A stretch of DNA of 64,000 nucleotides, taken from NCBI GenBank assembly GCA_013388745.1, contig JACAER010000013.1, forward strand, positions 1-64,000, read 5' to 3'. Within the stretch, counting starts at the first letter, position 1. Each line of letters begins with the position of its first letter. Below the pieces are notes generated by a model. The model searched no databases. It saw nothing but the letters and a program-made list of their open reading frames with translations, and was not told the origin of the DNA. Origin of the DNA: Chloroflexota bacterium (GTDB taxonomy: Bacteria; Chloroflexota; Anaerolineae; Aggregatilineales; Phototrophicaceae). Below are positions 33,768 through 45,873 of this stretch, one piece after another. Both the position numbers and the translations under genes were made by a program.

Positions 33768-34637
33768 ATGGCAAACCGTCGCATGTTGATCGCCTTCGCG
33801 CACCCCGATGACGAAAGTTTTGGCATGGGCGGGGCTATCGCCCGCTATGTGGCCGAAGGCGTCGATGTCTATTATCTGTGCGCCACCAACGGCGATGTCG
33901 GCACAGTCGCCCCCGAACTGCTCAACGGTTACGATTCGGTAGCCGCGCTGCGTCTGGCGGAACTGGACAAAGCATCACAGATCCTCGGCTTCAAAGAAGT
34001 TATCCTGCTGGGCTACAAAGACAGCGGGATGATGCACTCAGAGTTCAACAACGACCCCGCCTGCCTGTGGCAGGCCCCACTGGAAGAGGTCACGCGCCGC
34101 CTCGTCGAAGTCATCCGCCGCATCAAACCACAGGTCGTCGTGACCTTCAACAAATATGGCGGCTACGGCCACCCCGATCACATCAAAATTCAGCAGGCCA
34201 CTGTTCAGGCCTTTCACAAAGCCGGCGACGCCAGCTATCACACCGACGGACTCGCCCCCTACGCGCCGCAAAAACTGTACTACACCACCATCCCCACCTT
34301 TTTTATCCGCGCCGCCCTGGGCCTCATGCGGCTGCGCCGCCAGGATCCGCGCAAAGCCGGGCGCAACCAGGATATCGACATCCAGGCTATTCTTGATAAT
34401 GTCGAACCAACGCATGCGCTGGTCGATATTCGCCCCTACTTCGATAAACAGGACGCCGCCAGCGCCGCCCACCTGAGTCAGGGTGGCGGGCGCATCTTCC
34501 CCTTGCAGCGTGTGCTGCGCCTGTTTCTGCGCGGCCAATCCTTCACGCGCGTGCATCCGCACCCGCCGCATGACAGGGTGGACGAAACCGATTTGTTCGC
34601 CGGGGTACGCCTGGAAGACACGACAGGAGCCTTATGA
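33768..34637 (+). CDS. LmbE/PIG-L family deacetylase
   Basis: Zinc-dependent N-acetylglucosaminyl deacetylase-like protein, 289 aa. The metal/catalytic motif AHPDDES (H12, D14, D15) and the second motif GYGHPDH are intact. Relatives include MshB (mycothiol), BshB (bacillithiol) and enzymes acting on glycolipids or antibiotics; this length and the C-terminal extension rich in Arg fit MshB/Mca-like proteins, but the substrate is not told by sequence. The stop overlaps the next gene's start by 4 bp (ATGA). Start MANRRML. Confidence 0.9.
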   Translation: MANRRMLIAFAHPDDESFGMGGAIARYVAEGVDVYYLCATNGDVGTVAPELLNGYDSVAALRLAELDKASQILGFKEVILLGYKDSGMMHSEFNNDPACLWQAPLEEVTRRLVEVIRRIKPQVVVTFNKYGGYGHPDHIKIQQATVQAFHKAGDASYHTDGLAPYAPQKLYYTTIPTFFIRAALGLMRLRRQDPRKAGRNQDIDIQAILDNVEPTHALVDIRPYFDKQDAASAAHLSQGGGRIFPLQRVLRLFLRGQSFTRVHPHPPHDRVDETDLFAGVRLEDTTGAL

Positions 34638-35008
34638 GCCAAGACCCGCAGCGCGTTGACCGTCTTTTGGATGCGATCGAAATGGTCAAGGCTGACCGCC
34701 GCGAAGAAGCGCGCCATCTGCTGCGCGAACTTATCCGCGAAAACGGCGACTCCGAACACGCCTGGCTGTGGATGAGCGTGGCTGTCGATTCGCTCGATCA
34801 GAGTATCGTCTGCCTCGACAATGTGCTGCGCGTTAATCCTGATAACCTGGAAGCCGTCAGCGCGCTCTATCGTCTGCGCGAATCGCACATGCTGGTCGAA
34901 AAACAGCGCGCCAGCCTGAAGACTATGCGCGATCTGTCTTTTACCATCATGTGGACGCTGATTATCATGACGCTTTTCGGCGTCCTGCTCACGTATTCGT
35001 TGCCCTGA
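34634..35008 (+). CDS. Small TPR-like protein with C-terminal membrane helix
   Basis: 124 aa. Residues 1-90 form helix pairs resembling one to two tetratricopeptide repeats (VKADRREEARHLLRELIREN, SIVCLDNVLRVNPDNLEAV), and a tail helix (FTIMWTLIIMTLFGVLLTYS) anchors it in the membrane. Translationally coupled to the LmbE gene by a 4-bp overlap, suggesting that both products work together at the membrane. No function known. Confidence 0.8.
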   Translation: MSQDPQRVDRLLDAIEMVKADRREEARHLLRELIRENGDSEHAWLWMSVAVDSLDQSIVCLDNVLRVNPDNLEAVSALYRLRESHMLVEKQRASLKTMRDLSFTIMWTLIIMTLFGVLLTYSLP

Positions 35009-35035
35009 AGACGCTGGCCGACCTGCCGCGCCCGC

Positions 35036-35851
35036 TCACGGCGTCGGCAGCAGCGGCGCATAGCGGCGTGTCACGACGGCCTGCCCCTGCGGACTCTGTA
35101 TCCAGGCGATAAACGCGCGGAAATCCGTCACCGGCTCTTGCACACCGACTATGTAGATAATCGAACGCAGTGGATAGGTGTTATTGCCGACATTTTCCTG
35201 GGTGGGCGCGATATTATCCAGCGCCAGCGCCTGCACCCGTTCATCGACATAACTGATCGAGACATAACCGATGGCGGTGGGCAGCGCAGCGACGGTCGCT
35301 ACCACCGCTGCGCTGGTGGGGGCGACCCGCGCGTTGAGGGTCACCCGCCGCTCGCCCAGCAGTTGGTTCTCAAATTCCGCGCGTGTGCCAGAGCCGTTTT
35401 CGCGGCTCACAACCTCAATGGCCATCTCTGCCCCGCCGACTTCGCGCCAGTTGGTCAGCGTGCCGTCGAAGATCTGGCGCACCTGTTCGCTGCTCAAAGC
35501 GCGCACCGGGTTATCCGGGTGGACAATGATCGCGATGCCGTCCTGCCCCACCGGGTAGCCCAACAGCGGGCTGTCCACCGGCAGATGATTGGTCAGGAAA
35601 TACGGCATTTCCAGCCGCATCACCCGCTCGATCATCGACTGGTAGTTGCCCGCCAGCGTCTCAAACGTGATATTCGGATGCGTCAGCGCGTAGCTGCTGG
35701 TCAGGTCTTGCAGCAGTGGAATGGCGGCCGTTGTGGTGTACAGCCGCAGCGTCGTCACCGGCAGCGCCGGGGTGTTCGCCGGAATCACAGGGCTGCTGCA
35801 ACTGACCAGCGTGAATGCCACGATTGCCAATGCGCGTTTGGCCTGCTGCAT
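35036..35851 (-). CDS. PstS-like phosphate-type substrate-binding lipoprotein
   Basis: 271 aa. The N-terminus has a lipobox (LVSCSS). The fold-specific motifs FDGTLTNWREVGG and SRENGSGTRAEFENQLLG match PstS-family phosphate binding proteins, where the Ser-Gly-Thr-Arg stretch binds the anion. No permease or ATPase gene is next to it, so it may be an orphan binder, a phosphate sensor or part of a scattered Pst system. It is convergent with the TPR-like gene; only 27 bp separate them. Confidence 0.85.
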   Translation of the reverse strand: MQQAKRALAIVAFTLVSCSSPVIPANTPALPVTTLRLYTTTAAIPLLQDLTSSYALTHPNITFETLAGNYQSMIERVMRLEMPYFLTNHLPVDSPLLGYPVGQDGIAIIVHPDNPVRALSSEQVRQIFDGTLTNWREVGGAEMAIEVVSRENGSGTRAEFENQLLGERRVTLNARVAPTSAAVVATVAALPTAIGYVSISYVDERVQALALDNIAPTQENVGNNTYPLRSIIYIVGVQEPVTDFRAFIAWIQSPQGQAVVTRRYAPLLPTP

Positions 35852-35940
35852 CGTCTATCCCCGCATACAGGCCTGCTGCATTCCAATGTTCAATGGGGTT
35901 TTCAAAATGTCTCTTTCTCTTTTCCCGTTCGAGTTTTGCC

Positions 35941-39688
<3,748 letters not shown>

Positions 39689-39892
39689 GCCCTCGCTTTG
39701 CCGCCTTGACCGCGCTCGACCCATTCGAGGGCGTGTGGCACGCGCCAATGCGCTTGAATGGCTGTGTCCACGACAATCCGGTCAACTGGGCAGATTTCAG
39801 CGGGGAAAATCCGGCAGCACACGCAGCGGGTTGAACGTCTGGCGCTTTCGTTAATGGCAGCGCATGAAAATTCTGGTCAGGCTATCCGCCCC
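39689..39892. other. Intergenic region without recognised features
   Basis: 204 bp between convergent murF-alr and the SCO1-like gene. No stem with T-run, promoter box or conserved frame was seen. Confidence 0.4.
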
Positions 39893-40564
39893 CTAGCCCA
39901 ACAGGGCGCGCACCTGTTCCGCCAGCGTCGCATACGCTGTCCCGAACGAGAAACGCCGCACCAACTGGCCTTCTTCGTCAATCAAAAATGTCGCTACTGT
40001 ATGGGTGATGGTATATTCCAGCGCCGAATCGACCGCTGTCCGCACCACCGTCAGTCCAACCGCATCTCCGATCGCCTGAACGTCGGCCTCCGGCCCGGTG
40101 AGCGCGATAAAACTGCTGTCGAAGCGCGCCATAAACGACGTCAGCACCTCCGGCGTGTCCCGGCTGCCATCCACGCTGATAAACACGAAGGCCACGCGGC
40201 TGGCCTCCGGCCCCAACGCCGCCTTCACCCGCGTGAAATCGTAGAGCGTCGTCGGGCAAAAATCCGGGCAGTGCGTAAAGCCGAAGAACAGCAGAACCAC
40301 CTGCCCGCGCAAACTGCTGAAGGTAAACGGCTGCCCCTGCTGGTCGGTCAGCGTAAAATCCGCGATCGCCAGCGGCGGATCGACTACCGTTCCTGCGTAC
40401 TCATCTTCGCTGCCGCTTTCCACAATCACCGCCGCGTTGGGCTGGTTCGCCATACGCACCACATCCAGCGCCGCGTAGAGCGCAAACGCGATCAGGCCCG
40501 TCAGCAGCGTGCCCAACAGCAGCAAAGTCGCTGTGTTAGGCGCGTTCCCTTTTTGCTGCGCCAC
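39893..40564 (-). CDS. SCO1/SenC/PrrC-type copper/redox protein
   Basis: 223 aa membrane-anchored thioredoxin-fold protein. N-terminal anchor (TATLLLLGTLLTGLIAFALY), then the copper-binding motif THCPDFCP with C99 and C103, and the conserved H188 in TITHTVATFLID. Family members deliver copper to the CuA site of cytochrome c oxidase or act as thiol-disulfide reductants; the presence of all three ligands suggests real metal binding and so an aerobic or microaerobic respiratory chain. Oxidase genes are not in this window. It is divergent from the gene at 40781. Confidence 0.92.
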   Translation of the reverse strand: MAQQKGNAPNTATLLLLGTLLTGLIAFALYAALDVVRMANQPNAAVIVESGSEDEYAGTVVDPPLAIADFTLTDQQGQPFTFSSLRGQVVLLFFGFTHCPDFCPTTLYDFTRVKAALGPEASRVAFVFISVDGSRDTPEVLTSFMARFDSSFIALTGPEADVQAIGDAVGLTVVRTAVDSALEYTITHTVATFLIDEEGQLVRRFSFGTAYATLAEQVRALLG

Positions 40565-40715
40565 AATCCCTGCTCCTCATACTTTGCCTGCTTCGCCCCC
40601 GAAGCTCGCCACTGACGGGGAGGCCGGGGAGCGCTTTCCGCACCCCATCATACCACACCTGGTTAAAAGCGGGCTGGTCATCCGTGAATTTTTCGTGACG
40701 AAAGTCACAAGTTCA

Positions 40716-40744
40716 TTGTCGTGTAGGCCGTGCCGTGTTATAGT
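40716..40744 (+). promoter_or_regulatory. Promoter of the unknown gene at 40781
   Basis: TTGTCG (40716-40721), a 17-bp spacer, and TATAGT (40739-40744). Compare the promoter at 28414-28442, which has the same -35 hexamer and spacing. Confidence 0.5.
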
Positions 40745-40780
40745 TGCCCTGCCTTTATAGCCGTAAGGAGCCACTTTATC

Positions 40781-41194
40781 ATGATGCGCACCTTCCAGAC
40801 TCTCAACCAATTCAACTTCGACGCCGACAGCGGCATTCTTTACCTGTCCGCCAGCCAGCCTAACGATCCGGCTTCGCTGATGGCTCTGAAGCAAGAAGGC
40901 AGTTACGTCAATATCTCGGTTATTCACGGCCCGATCGAAATTGCGCTGCGCCCGCGCTTGCAGGAACTTCAGCGTGTGTTAGCGCGTCTTAAAGCCGTCG
41001 AAGGTATGCAGACCGCGCGCCAGGTCGGCACCGGGCAGGCGTTTCTCGCGCTGGGGCTGGGCACCGATGGACAGCTTTTGCTGCGCCCGACGATTGTCGC
41101 CGACGCGGCCGGCCACCTGATGTTCAACATCGCCCTGACCGACGCGGTGCGTGCCCGGTTGTTCGAATGGCTGGCCGTATCGTCAGAAGCCTGA
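40781..41194 (+). CDS. Hypothetical protein
   Basis: 137 aa, soluble, with beta-strand-rich first part (NFDADSGILYLSASQPND) and a helical middle part (RPRLQELQRVLARLKAVEG). No signal peptide, no membrane segment and no recognised domain. A good ribosome binding site (AAGGAG) and a clear promoter support that it is expressed. It stands alone upstream of the receiver gene, with 170 bp between. Confidence 0.75.
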   Translation: MMRTFQTLNQFNFDADSGILYLSASQPNDPASLMALKQEGSYVNISVIHGPIEIALRPRLQELQRVLARLKAVEGMQTARQVGTGQAFLALGLGTDGQLLLRPTIVADAAGHLMFNIALTDAVRARLFEWLAVSSEA

Positions 41195-41364
41195 TGCAGA
41201 CCGCCGTATGGTTTGCGCCAAGTTTGAAAATGATGGTAAACTGGATAACACCGTTGGGAAAACTTTACGATTATCTATCCGGTTTGCGTGTAAGCTTAAG
41301 ATAGTCAAAAACTTAAAATCTCATTGTCATCTCAATGCAGCACCGCAATTTTGGAGGCGTGTGG

Positions 41365-41748
41365 ATGAAGAAACACATTCTGGTCGTGGACGATGAAATC
41401 GGCGCGCTTACGCTGATCGGCATTATGCTGGAGCGCGGCGGCTTCGGTGTCCTCAAGGCGAAAGACGCGCAAGCCGCGCTCTCAGTGCTGGAGCAAAACA
41501 CGCCCGACCTGATTATTCTGGATGTCATGATGCCCGGCATGGACGGCATTGAACTGTGTGAGCGCATCCGCCGGCGCAGCGATACGCTGGAAACACCCGT
41601 GCTGATTCTCTCGGCGCGCGGGGATGCCGAAAGCGTGATGCGCGGCATGGAAGCCGGCGCCAACGACTACCTGCCCAAACCGATCCTGCATCATGATCTG
41701 GTCGCCAAAGTCCGCATGATGCTCTCGCAAACCAGCGAAGCGCAGTGA
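41365..41748 (+). CDS. Stand-alone response regulator receiver protein (CheY-like)
   Basis: 127 aa, receiver domain only. The acidic pair D9/D10 in VVDDE, the phosphorylation site D53 in LIILDVMMPG, the serine of LSARG and the lysine in LPKPI are all present. GGAGG lies upstream of the start. No output domain, so it likely passes phosphate to a partner or regulates a kinase; the very large GAF kinase at 59096-63376 has no receiver of its own and is one candidate, but nothing links them except the shared window. It ends at a bidirectional terminator. Confidence 0.94.
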   Translation: MKKHILVVDDEIGALTLIGIMLERGGFGVLKAKDAQAALSVLEQNTPDLIILDVMMPGMDGIELCERIRRRSDTLETPVLILSARGDAESVMRGMEAGANDYLPKPILHHDLVAKVRMMLSQTSEAQ

Positions 41749-41772
41749 CTTATCGAAACCTACTTTATTCAG

Positions 41773-41802
41773 CAAGGGGCACATCCACGCGCCCCTTGTT
41801 TT
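41773..41802. terminator. Bidirectional terminator
   Basis: CAAGGGGC (41773-41780) pairs with GCCCCTTG (41791-41798) around a 10-base loop and is followed by TTTT. It serves the convergent receiver and lytic transglycosylase genes. Confidence 0.8.
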
Positions 41803-41813
41803 GATTCCCGTCC

Positions 41814-44246
41814 CTACCCCCCGTACAGCGCCCTGTAAATAGTGTAGTGGCTGTAGATGCGCTGCACATAGCCGCGCGTACTGTCGATGGTGATCGTCGT
41901 CATAAACAGATCGGGGTCGCCGCCCGAAAGCTCCAGCCAGGCAGCGGCGCGCCCCGGCCCGGCGTTGTAGCCCGCCAGCGCCGCCATCGCGTTGCCGCCG
42001 AAGCGCTCCAACTGCTCGTCCAGATAAAACGCGCCGAATTCCACCGCTGCATACGGGCGGAACAAATCGCTGTGCTGGTAATTCGGCCAATTCAGTTCCG
42101 ACGCGATGTATTCGCCCGTGCTGGGGATGACCTGCATCAGGCCGATTTCGCCCGCCGCCGCCGTGGCTGTCGCGTCAAACAGGCTTTCCTGGCGGATGAG
42201 CGCGAACATCAGCAGCGGGTCAATGCCGCGCCGCTGCGCCGCGTCCAGCACAATGTCACGGTAGTAGGTGGGGTAGCGCATGCGCGCGATATAGGTTGGC
42301 GCATTCAGTGTGCTGATATTGGCTGCGCGCAGCACATTGGCCGCCCCCGTGATCGACGGCGCATAGGCGCCAATCGCCCGGAAGATAATCGCCAGTTGGT
42401 AGCTCGCCAGCCCATCGTTCTGATACACTTCCAGCATGTCGTAAAATTCGGTTTCGGCCTCGTTAAAGTGCCCCATCGTCCACAATTCGCGTCCGCGCAC
42501 CATACGCGCGTCGTTTTCCAGCGCCGCAGACAGCGGCCACAGCGCGCCTTCCTGCGTCACCGCAAAGGCGCTGCGCAGCCAGTTTTCCGCTTCGGTCAAC
42601 TGCGCCAGTTCGTCGAATTCAAACACATAGGTGGCAGGCGGCTGAAACGGCTGCACGCCGCTGGTGATGTCTCTTGCGCGCGCGCCGAAATAACTGTCAG
42701 GCGCGGCCTGCGCCGCCAGATCAAACGCCCGCTGCGCGGTCGCGCCGTCGCCGCGCATCTGCGCCAGCCGCCCCACCCACAGATAGGCCGCCGCCTGATC
42801 TTCGCCGGTCGTGCTGGTCGCCAGCCGCGCGAACAGCGTTTCTGCCGCCAGCGTCTCGCCGGCGTTGACCGCTGCCGACGCCGCGATAAACAGGCCGCTG
42901 CGCGCCTGTTCGCTGCTGGGATAGGTGTCGGCCAGCCGTTCAAAAATCACGCGCCCCTGCGCCGGGTCGTCATTCGTGCTGTATAAATACCCTGCGCGCC
43001 ATAAGGCCTCCGCCGCCGTCTCCGCCAGATAGCCGTAGTTGTCGGCGATAAACAAATACTGGCGGATCGCGCCGGGGATGTCGTTGCTCAAAAAGCGCGT
43101 GCGTCCCTGTTCCAGCAGCGCCTCGCCGAACAACGGATCGTTGGGGTACTGACTGATGACTGTCTGGAAGGCCGTTAGGGCCGCCGCCGCGTTGCCGATC
43201 TCGCGGTAGGCGCGCCCCAGCAGCATATACATCTGCGCCGGGATAGCCGCCAACTGCATTTGTGTCCCATACGTCGAAAAAGCTTCGATCGCCAGCTCAT
43301 AATCACCGTAGTAGTAGGCTGCCGTGCCGCGCGCGTAATTGTCCAGATCAACGCCGCTGTTGTCCAACACCTGCATTGCCAGATACGCCTGCTGCGTCTG
43401 TTGATAATCGTCGAAAACACGCCGCATTCGCGCCAGCCCGCCCTGCGTGTCGCCGCCCGCGATTTGCGCTTGCGCCGCAGCATACTCAATCGCCGCGCGA
43501 TACGGTTCGTTGCGGGCGACGGCCAGGATCGCGTCATACTGTGCCACAGCCTGCCCGGCCTGCCCGCTGTTCAGATAGACTTGCGCCGTTTTTTCGCGCA
43601 GTTGCAGCAGCGGCACAAGCGTGCGACTGCCGGCGATAGCCTGCTCATAGCTCGCCAGCGCGTTGGCGGTCTCGCCCAGCGCCAGCAGCGCGTCGGCGAT
43701 ACCCTCGTGCGCGTAGCTGTCGATCAAGCCAGGACGCAGCGTTAAATAGGTGTTGTAGTCATTGATGGCGTCGTTCCACATCGACAGGCCCATATAGGCA
43801 TCGGCGCGCATATAGTAGGCCTGCGCCGCGCGCGGGTCCTGCGGGAACAGCGTAATCAGCGTTGTCAGCGCGTTGACCGCTTCGGTGAACAGGCCTTCGC
43901 GCAGCGCCGCCTGCGCCAATCCCAGCGCCGCCTGCGCCCGCAAATCCGCGGGCACACTGTCGCCCTGCGCTATGATGATCTGATAGGTATTGACCGCGCG
44001 CTCAAAATAGCCGTCGAGCAGCGCGCGATTCGCCAATTGCAGCGCGATGTCCGGCGGTGTGGTGGGCGTTGGGACAGGTGTCTCGGTCGGCGGCGGCGTG
44101 TTGGTCGCGGCAGCCACAATCACGGCGCTGCTGCCGTCAGAGGTGACAACCACATAAATCACTTCCGGCTGCTCCGGCGCGCAGGCCGCCAGCAGGAGCA
44201 GAAGCACAAGCATGAGTTTCTTCATAAGCATCAGGGGAAAATTCAT
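41814..44246 (-). CDS. Lytic transglycosylase lipoprotein with long TPR-like region
   Basis: 810 aa. Lipobox LLLAACAP after the signal peptide, then a Thr/Pro linker, about 600 residues of TPR-like helical repeats (for example AYYMRADAYMGLSMWNDAIN, LGETANALASYEQAI), and a C-terminal SLT domain like Slt70: catalytic glutamate in LIRQESLFDA, GLMQVIPSTG and LAGYNAGPGRA. It would cleave peptidoglycan to anhydro-muropeptides while held on the outer face of the membrane. Start at MNFPLM, whose ATG overlaps the previous gene's stop by 4 bp; MKKLML eight codons later is the alternative. Confidence 0.92.
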   Translation of the reverse strand: MNFPLMLMKKLMLVLLLLLAACAPEQPEVIYVVVTSDGSSAVIVAAATNTPPPTETPVPTPTTPPDIALQLANRALLDGYFERAVNTYQIIIAQGDSVPADLRAQAALGLAQAALREGLFTEAVNALTTLITLFPQDPRAAQAYYMRADAYMGLSMWNDAINDYNTYLTLRPGLIDSYAHEGIADALLALGETANALASYEQAIAGSRTLVPLLQLREKTAQVYLNSGQAGQAVAQYDAILAVARNEPYRAAIEYAAAQAQIAGGDTQGGLARMRRVFDDYQQTQQAYLAMQVLDNSGVDLDNYARGTAAYYYGDYELAIEAFSTYGTQMQLAAIPAQMYMLLGRAYREIGNAAAALTAFQTVISQYPNDPLFGEALLEQGRTRFLSNDIPGAIRQYLFIADNYGYLAETAAEALWRAGYLYSTNDDPAQGRVIFERLADTYPSSEQARSGLFIAASAAVNAGETLAAETLFARLATSTTGEDQAAAYLWVGRLAQMRGDGATAQRAFDLAAQAAPDSYFGARARDITSGVQPFQPPATYVFEFDELAQLTEAENWLRSAFAVTQEGALWPLSAALENDARMVRGRELWTMGHFNEAETEFYDMLEVYQNDGLASYQLAIIFRAIGAYAPSITGAANVLRAANISTLNAPTYIARMRYPTYYRDIVLDAAQRRGIDPLLMFALIRQESLFDATATAAAGEIGLMQVIPSTGEYIASELNWPNYQHSDLFRPYAAVEFGAFYLDEQLERFGGNAMAALAGYNAGPGRAAAWLELSGGDPDLFMTTITIDSTRGYVQRIYSHYTIYRALYGG

Positions 44247-44713
44247 GGACGGTAGGGTTCCAGCGGCTTTTGGCACTCCCGGCACGTTTGCACGCTGGCG
44301 GCATACGTCAGGCTGCACGCCGGGCAATAGTGCCGCGCCGTGCCGATCGCGCTGTCGATGGCCTTGCGCGCGGTCTCCAGTTCCAGCCCGGCGGCGGTCA
44401 GATCGCGGATCATATACTCTACGGGTATGCCGTGTTCCAGCCGGGCCGCCAGCGTGTTCAACATCTCGGCGAGTGTGGTCGGCTTATTTTTCAGCTTCAT
44501 ATCCAGCACAGACGGCTCGAACATACCGCCGCACACCCCGCATTCCACGAATTCGCCTATGTCGCCCATCGGCAAAATCGGGATAAAGTAGATCGTGAAA
44601 TAGCGTGTGCCCTGCTGGCGCAGATAGGGGCGCGTCGTCTGGCAGCGCGGACAGTAAAACTGGCCGCTGCCTAACGTTTTTTTCCTGACCTTTGTGCCGA
44701 AGAAGATAATCAT
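44243..44713 (-). CDS. Zinc-ribbon protein
   Basis: 156 aa. The N-terminus (MIIFFGTKVRKKTLGSGQF) leads into a first zinc ribbon YCPRCQ...ECGVCGG, then a helical part (TLAEMLNTLAARLEHGIP), and a second ribbon YCPACS...TCRECQ at the C-terminus. A hydrophobic stretch FTIYFIPILPMGDIGEF lies inside the first ribbon, as in a widespread family of small zinc-ribbon proteins of unknown role. Start chosen at MIIFFG with GAGGG upstream; a start 7 codons earlier is possible. Coupled to the lytic transglycosylase gene by a 4-bp overlap. Confidence 0.82.
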   Translation of the reverse strand: MIIFFGTKVRKKTLGSGQFYCPRCQTTRPYLRQQGTRYFTIYFIPILPMGDIGEFVECGVCGGMFEPSVLDMKLKNKPTTLAEMLNTLAARLEHGIPVEYMIRDLTAAGLELETARKAIDSAIGTARHYCPACSLTYAASVQTCRECQKPLEPYRP

Positions 44714-44777
44714 CACGCCCTCGCTGGTGTTCATTATGAACGCTGCGTCGGGCGGAGTCAACCGTCCACAGCCGACG

Positions 44778-45245
44778 CTACCCCGACGGTGGTGTTAACT
44801 CCCCCGCCAGCCAGGGCATCCCATAGCCCACCGCCAGATGTCCGGCTTCGGCCAATGCGCGCCCCAGAGTGTCGGTATCGCGGTAGGTCCACCAGTGATC
44901 GGCGCTTGGCAGAATCGCCACGCCGAAATCCTGCACCACCAGCGCGCTCAAGGTGCGCCGCGCATACTGGGCGTGCTGGCTGGGCGCGCTGGCGTTGGGG
45001 CTGTCGCTGCGAATCAGCGTCACCCGAAAACGCGCGGGCTGTCGCGATGACCATTCAGTATCGCTGTACACCAGCGCTTGAAATTCGATAAACCCGTAGA
45101 GGCCGTCGGCCAGCGCCCTGACAAAGCGCACCTGTCCGGCCGCCCACTGCACCGGCCGTTCTTCCAGCATATAACCCGCCGCCGCGAAGGCCTGCCCCAC
45201 GACGGTCAGAAGCACTAAGCGAAAAAATTCCTGCGGCGTTTGCAT
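44778..45245 (-). CDS. Hypothetical protein
   Basis: 155 aa, no recognised domain. A short hydrophobic N-terminal stretch (FFRLVLLTVVGQAFAAAG) is amphipathic and too weak to call a membrane anchor; the rest is mixed strands and helices (FIEFQALVYSDTEWSS, VVQDFGVAILPSADHWW). The ATG directly follows the TAG of the Uma2-family gene, so both are translated from one mRNA. The operon position next to an Uma2 nuclease is the only hint of function. Confidence 0.7.
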   Translation of the reverse strand: MQTPQEFFRLVLLTVVGQAFAAAGYMLEERPVQWAAGQVRFVRALADGLYGFIEFQALVYSDTEWSSRQPARFRVTLIRSDSPNASAPSQHAQYARRTLSALVVQDFGVAILPSADHWWTYRDTDTLGRALAEAGHLAVGYGMPWLAGELTPPSG

Positions 45246-45806
45246 CTATTCCAGCGCATCCTGGAATACCTCTTTGACGGCCAGCGTGAAGCCCGGCAGC
45301 ACATCGCGTCCGCTGATCGTTTCATGTTCAAAGAGGATTTCCACGTCCACACCGGGCGCATAAACTTCGACAAAACGCTTTTCGGGGAACACCAGAATGG
45401 CCAGCCGCACACCATTGGCAGTGTAGTATTTGGCCTTGTCGCGCATCTGGTTGTAGCCGTCGTCCGGCGATTTCACTTCCACGACCACATCCGGCAGATG
45501 CGGCACACTGCCCTGCTTGACCAGTGGGCGCTTCGCCATCGTGAAAGACACATCCGGCAACCTGGAATTATGCGCGTCTTCTGGCAGCCGGTGGCGCACC
45601 TCCACCCCGACACGACCGGCTTTTGTCTGCCGCGCGTAAAGCGTCAGTGCCGTCACGAAGTTAGAGACGATCAGTCCGTGTTCTTCCGTCGGCAATTTCT
45701 CACTGACCGCCCCGTGAATCAGCTCCAGCAGCCGATCTTTGTTCTGTGGCAATGCCAGGAACGCCTCGAAATCTTCCACCGTCAGCAAGCGCGGCTGCGC
45801 GACCAT
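45246..45806 (-). CDS. Uma2 family endonuclease-like protein (DUF820)
   Basis: 186 aa. The PD-(D/E)xK-type core is visible: E in ELIHGAVSE, the RLPDVSFTM strand, and PDVVVEVKSPDD with the catalytic-type D, E and K. Uma2/DUF820 proteins are abundant in Cyanobacteria and Chloroflexi, often in many copies, with unproven function; a nuclease fold is established. Start MVAQPR with GTGAGGTG upstream. It is followed without a gap by a hypothetical gene, and lies near the TIR-FGE gene. Confidence 0.9.
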   Translation of the reverse strand: MVAQPRLLTVEDFEAFLALPQNKDRLLELIHGAVSEKLPTEEHGLIVSNFVTALTLYARQTKAGRVGVEVRHRLPEDAHNSRLPDVSFTMAKRPLVKQGSVPHLPDVVVEVKSPDDGYNQMRDKAKYYTANGVRLAILVFPEKRFVEVYAPGVDVEILFEHETISGRDVLPGFTLAVKEVFQDALE

Positions 45807-45873
45807 AAACACCTCACCACTTCGTCCGACATCCTCATTATACGCGCGATACGCGCCGGGCGGCGGCGCGGCC

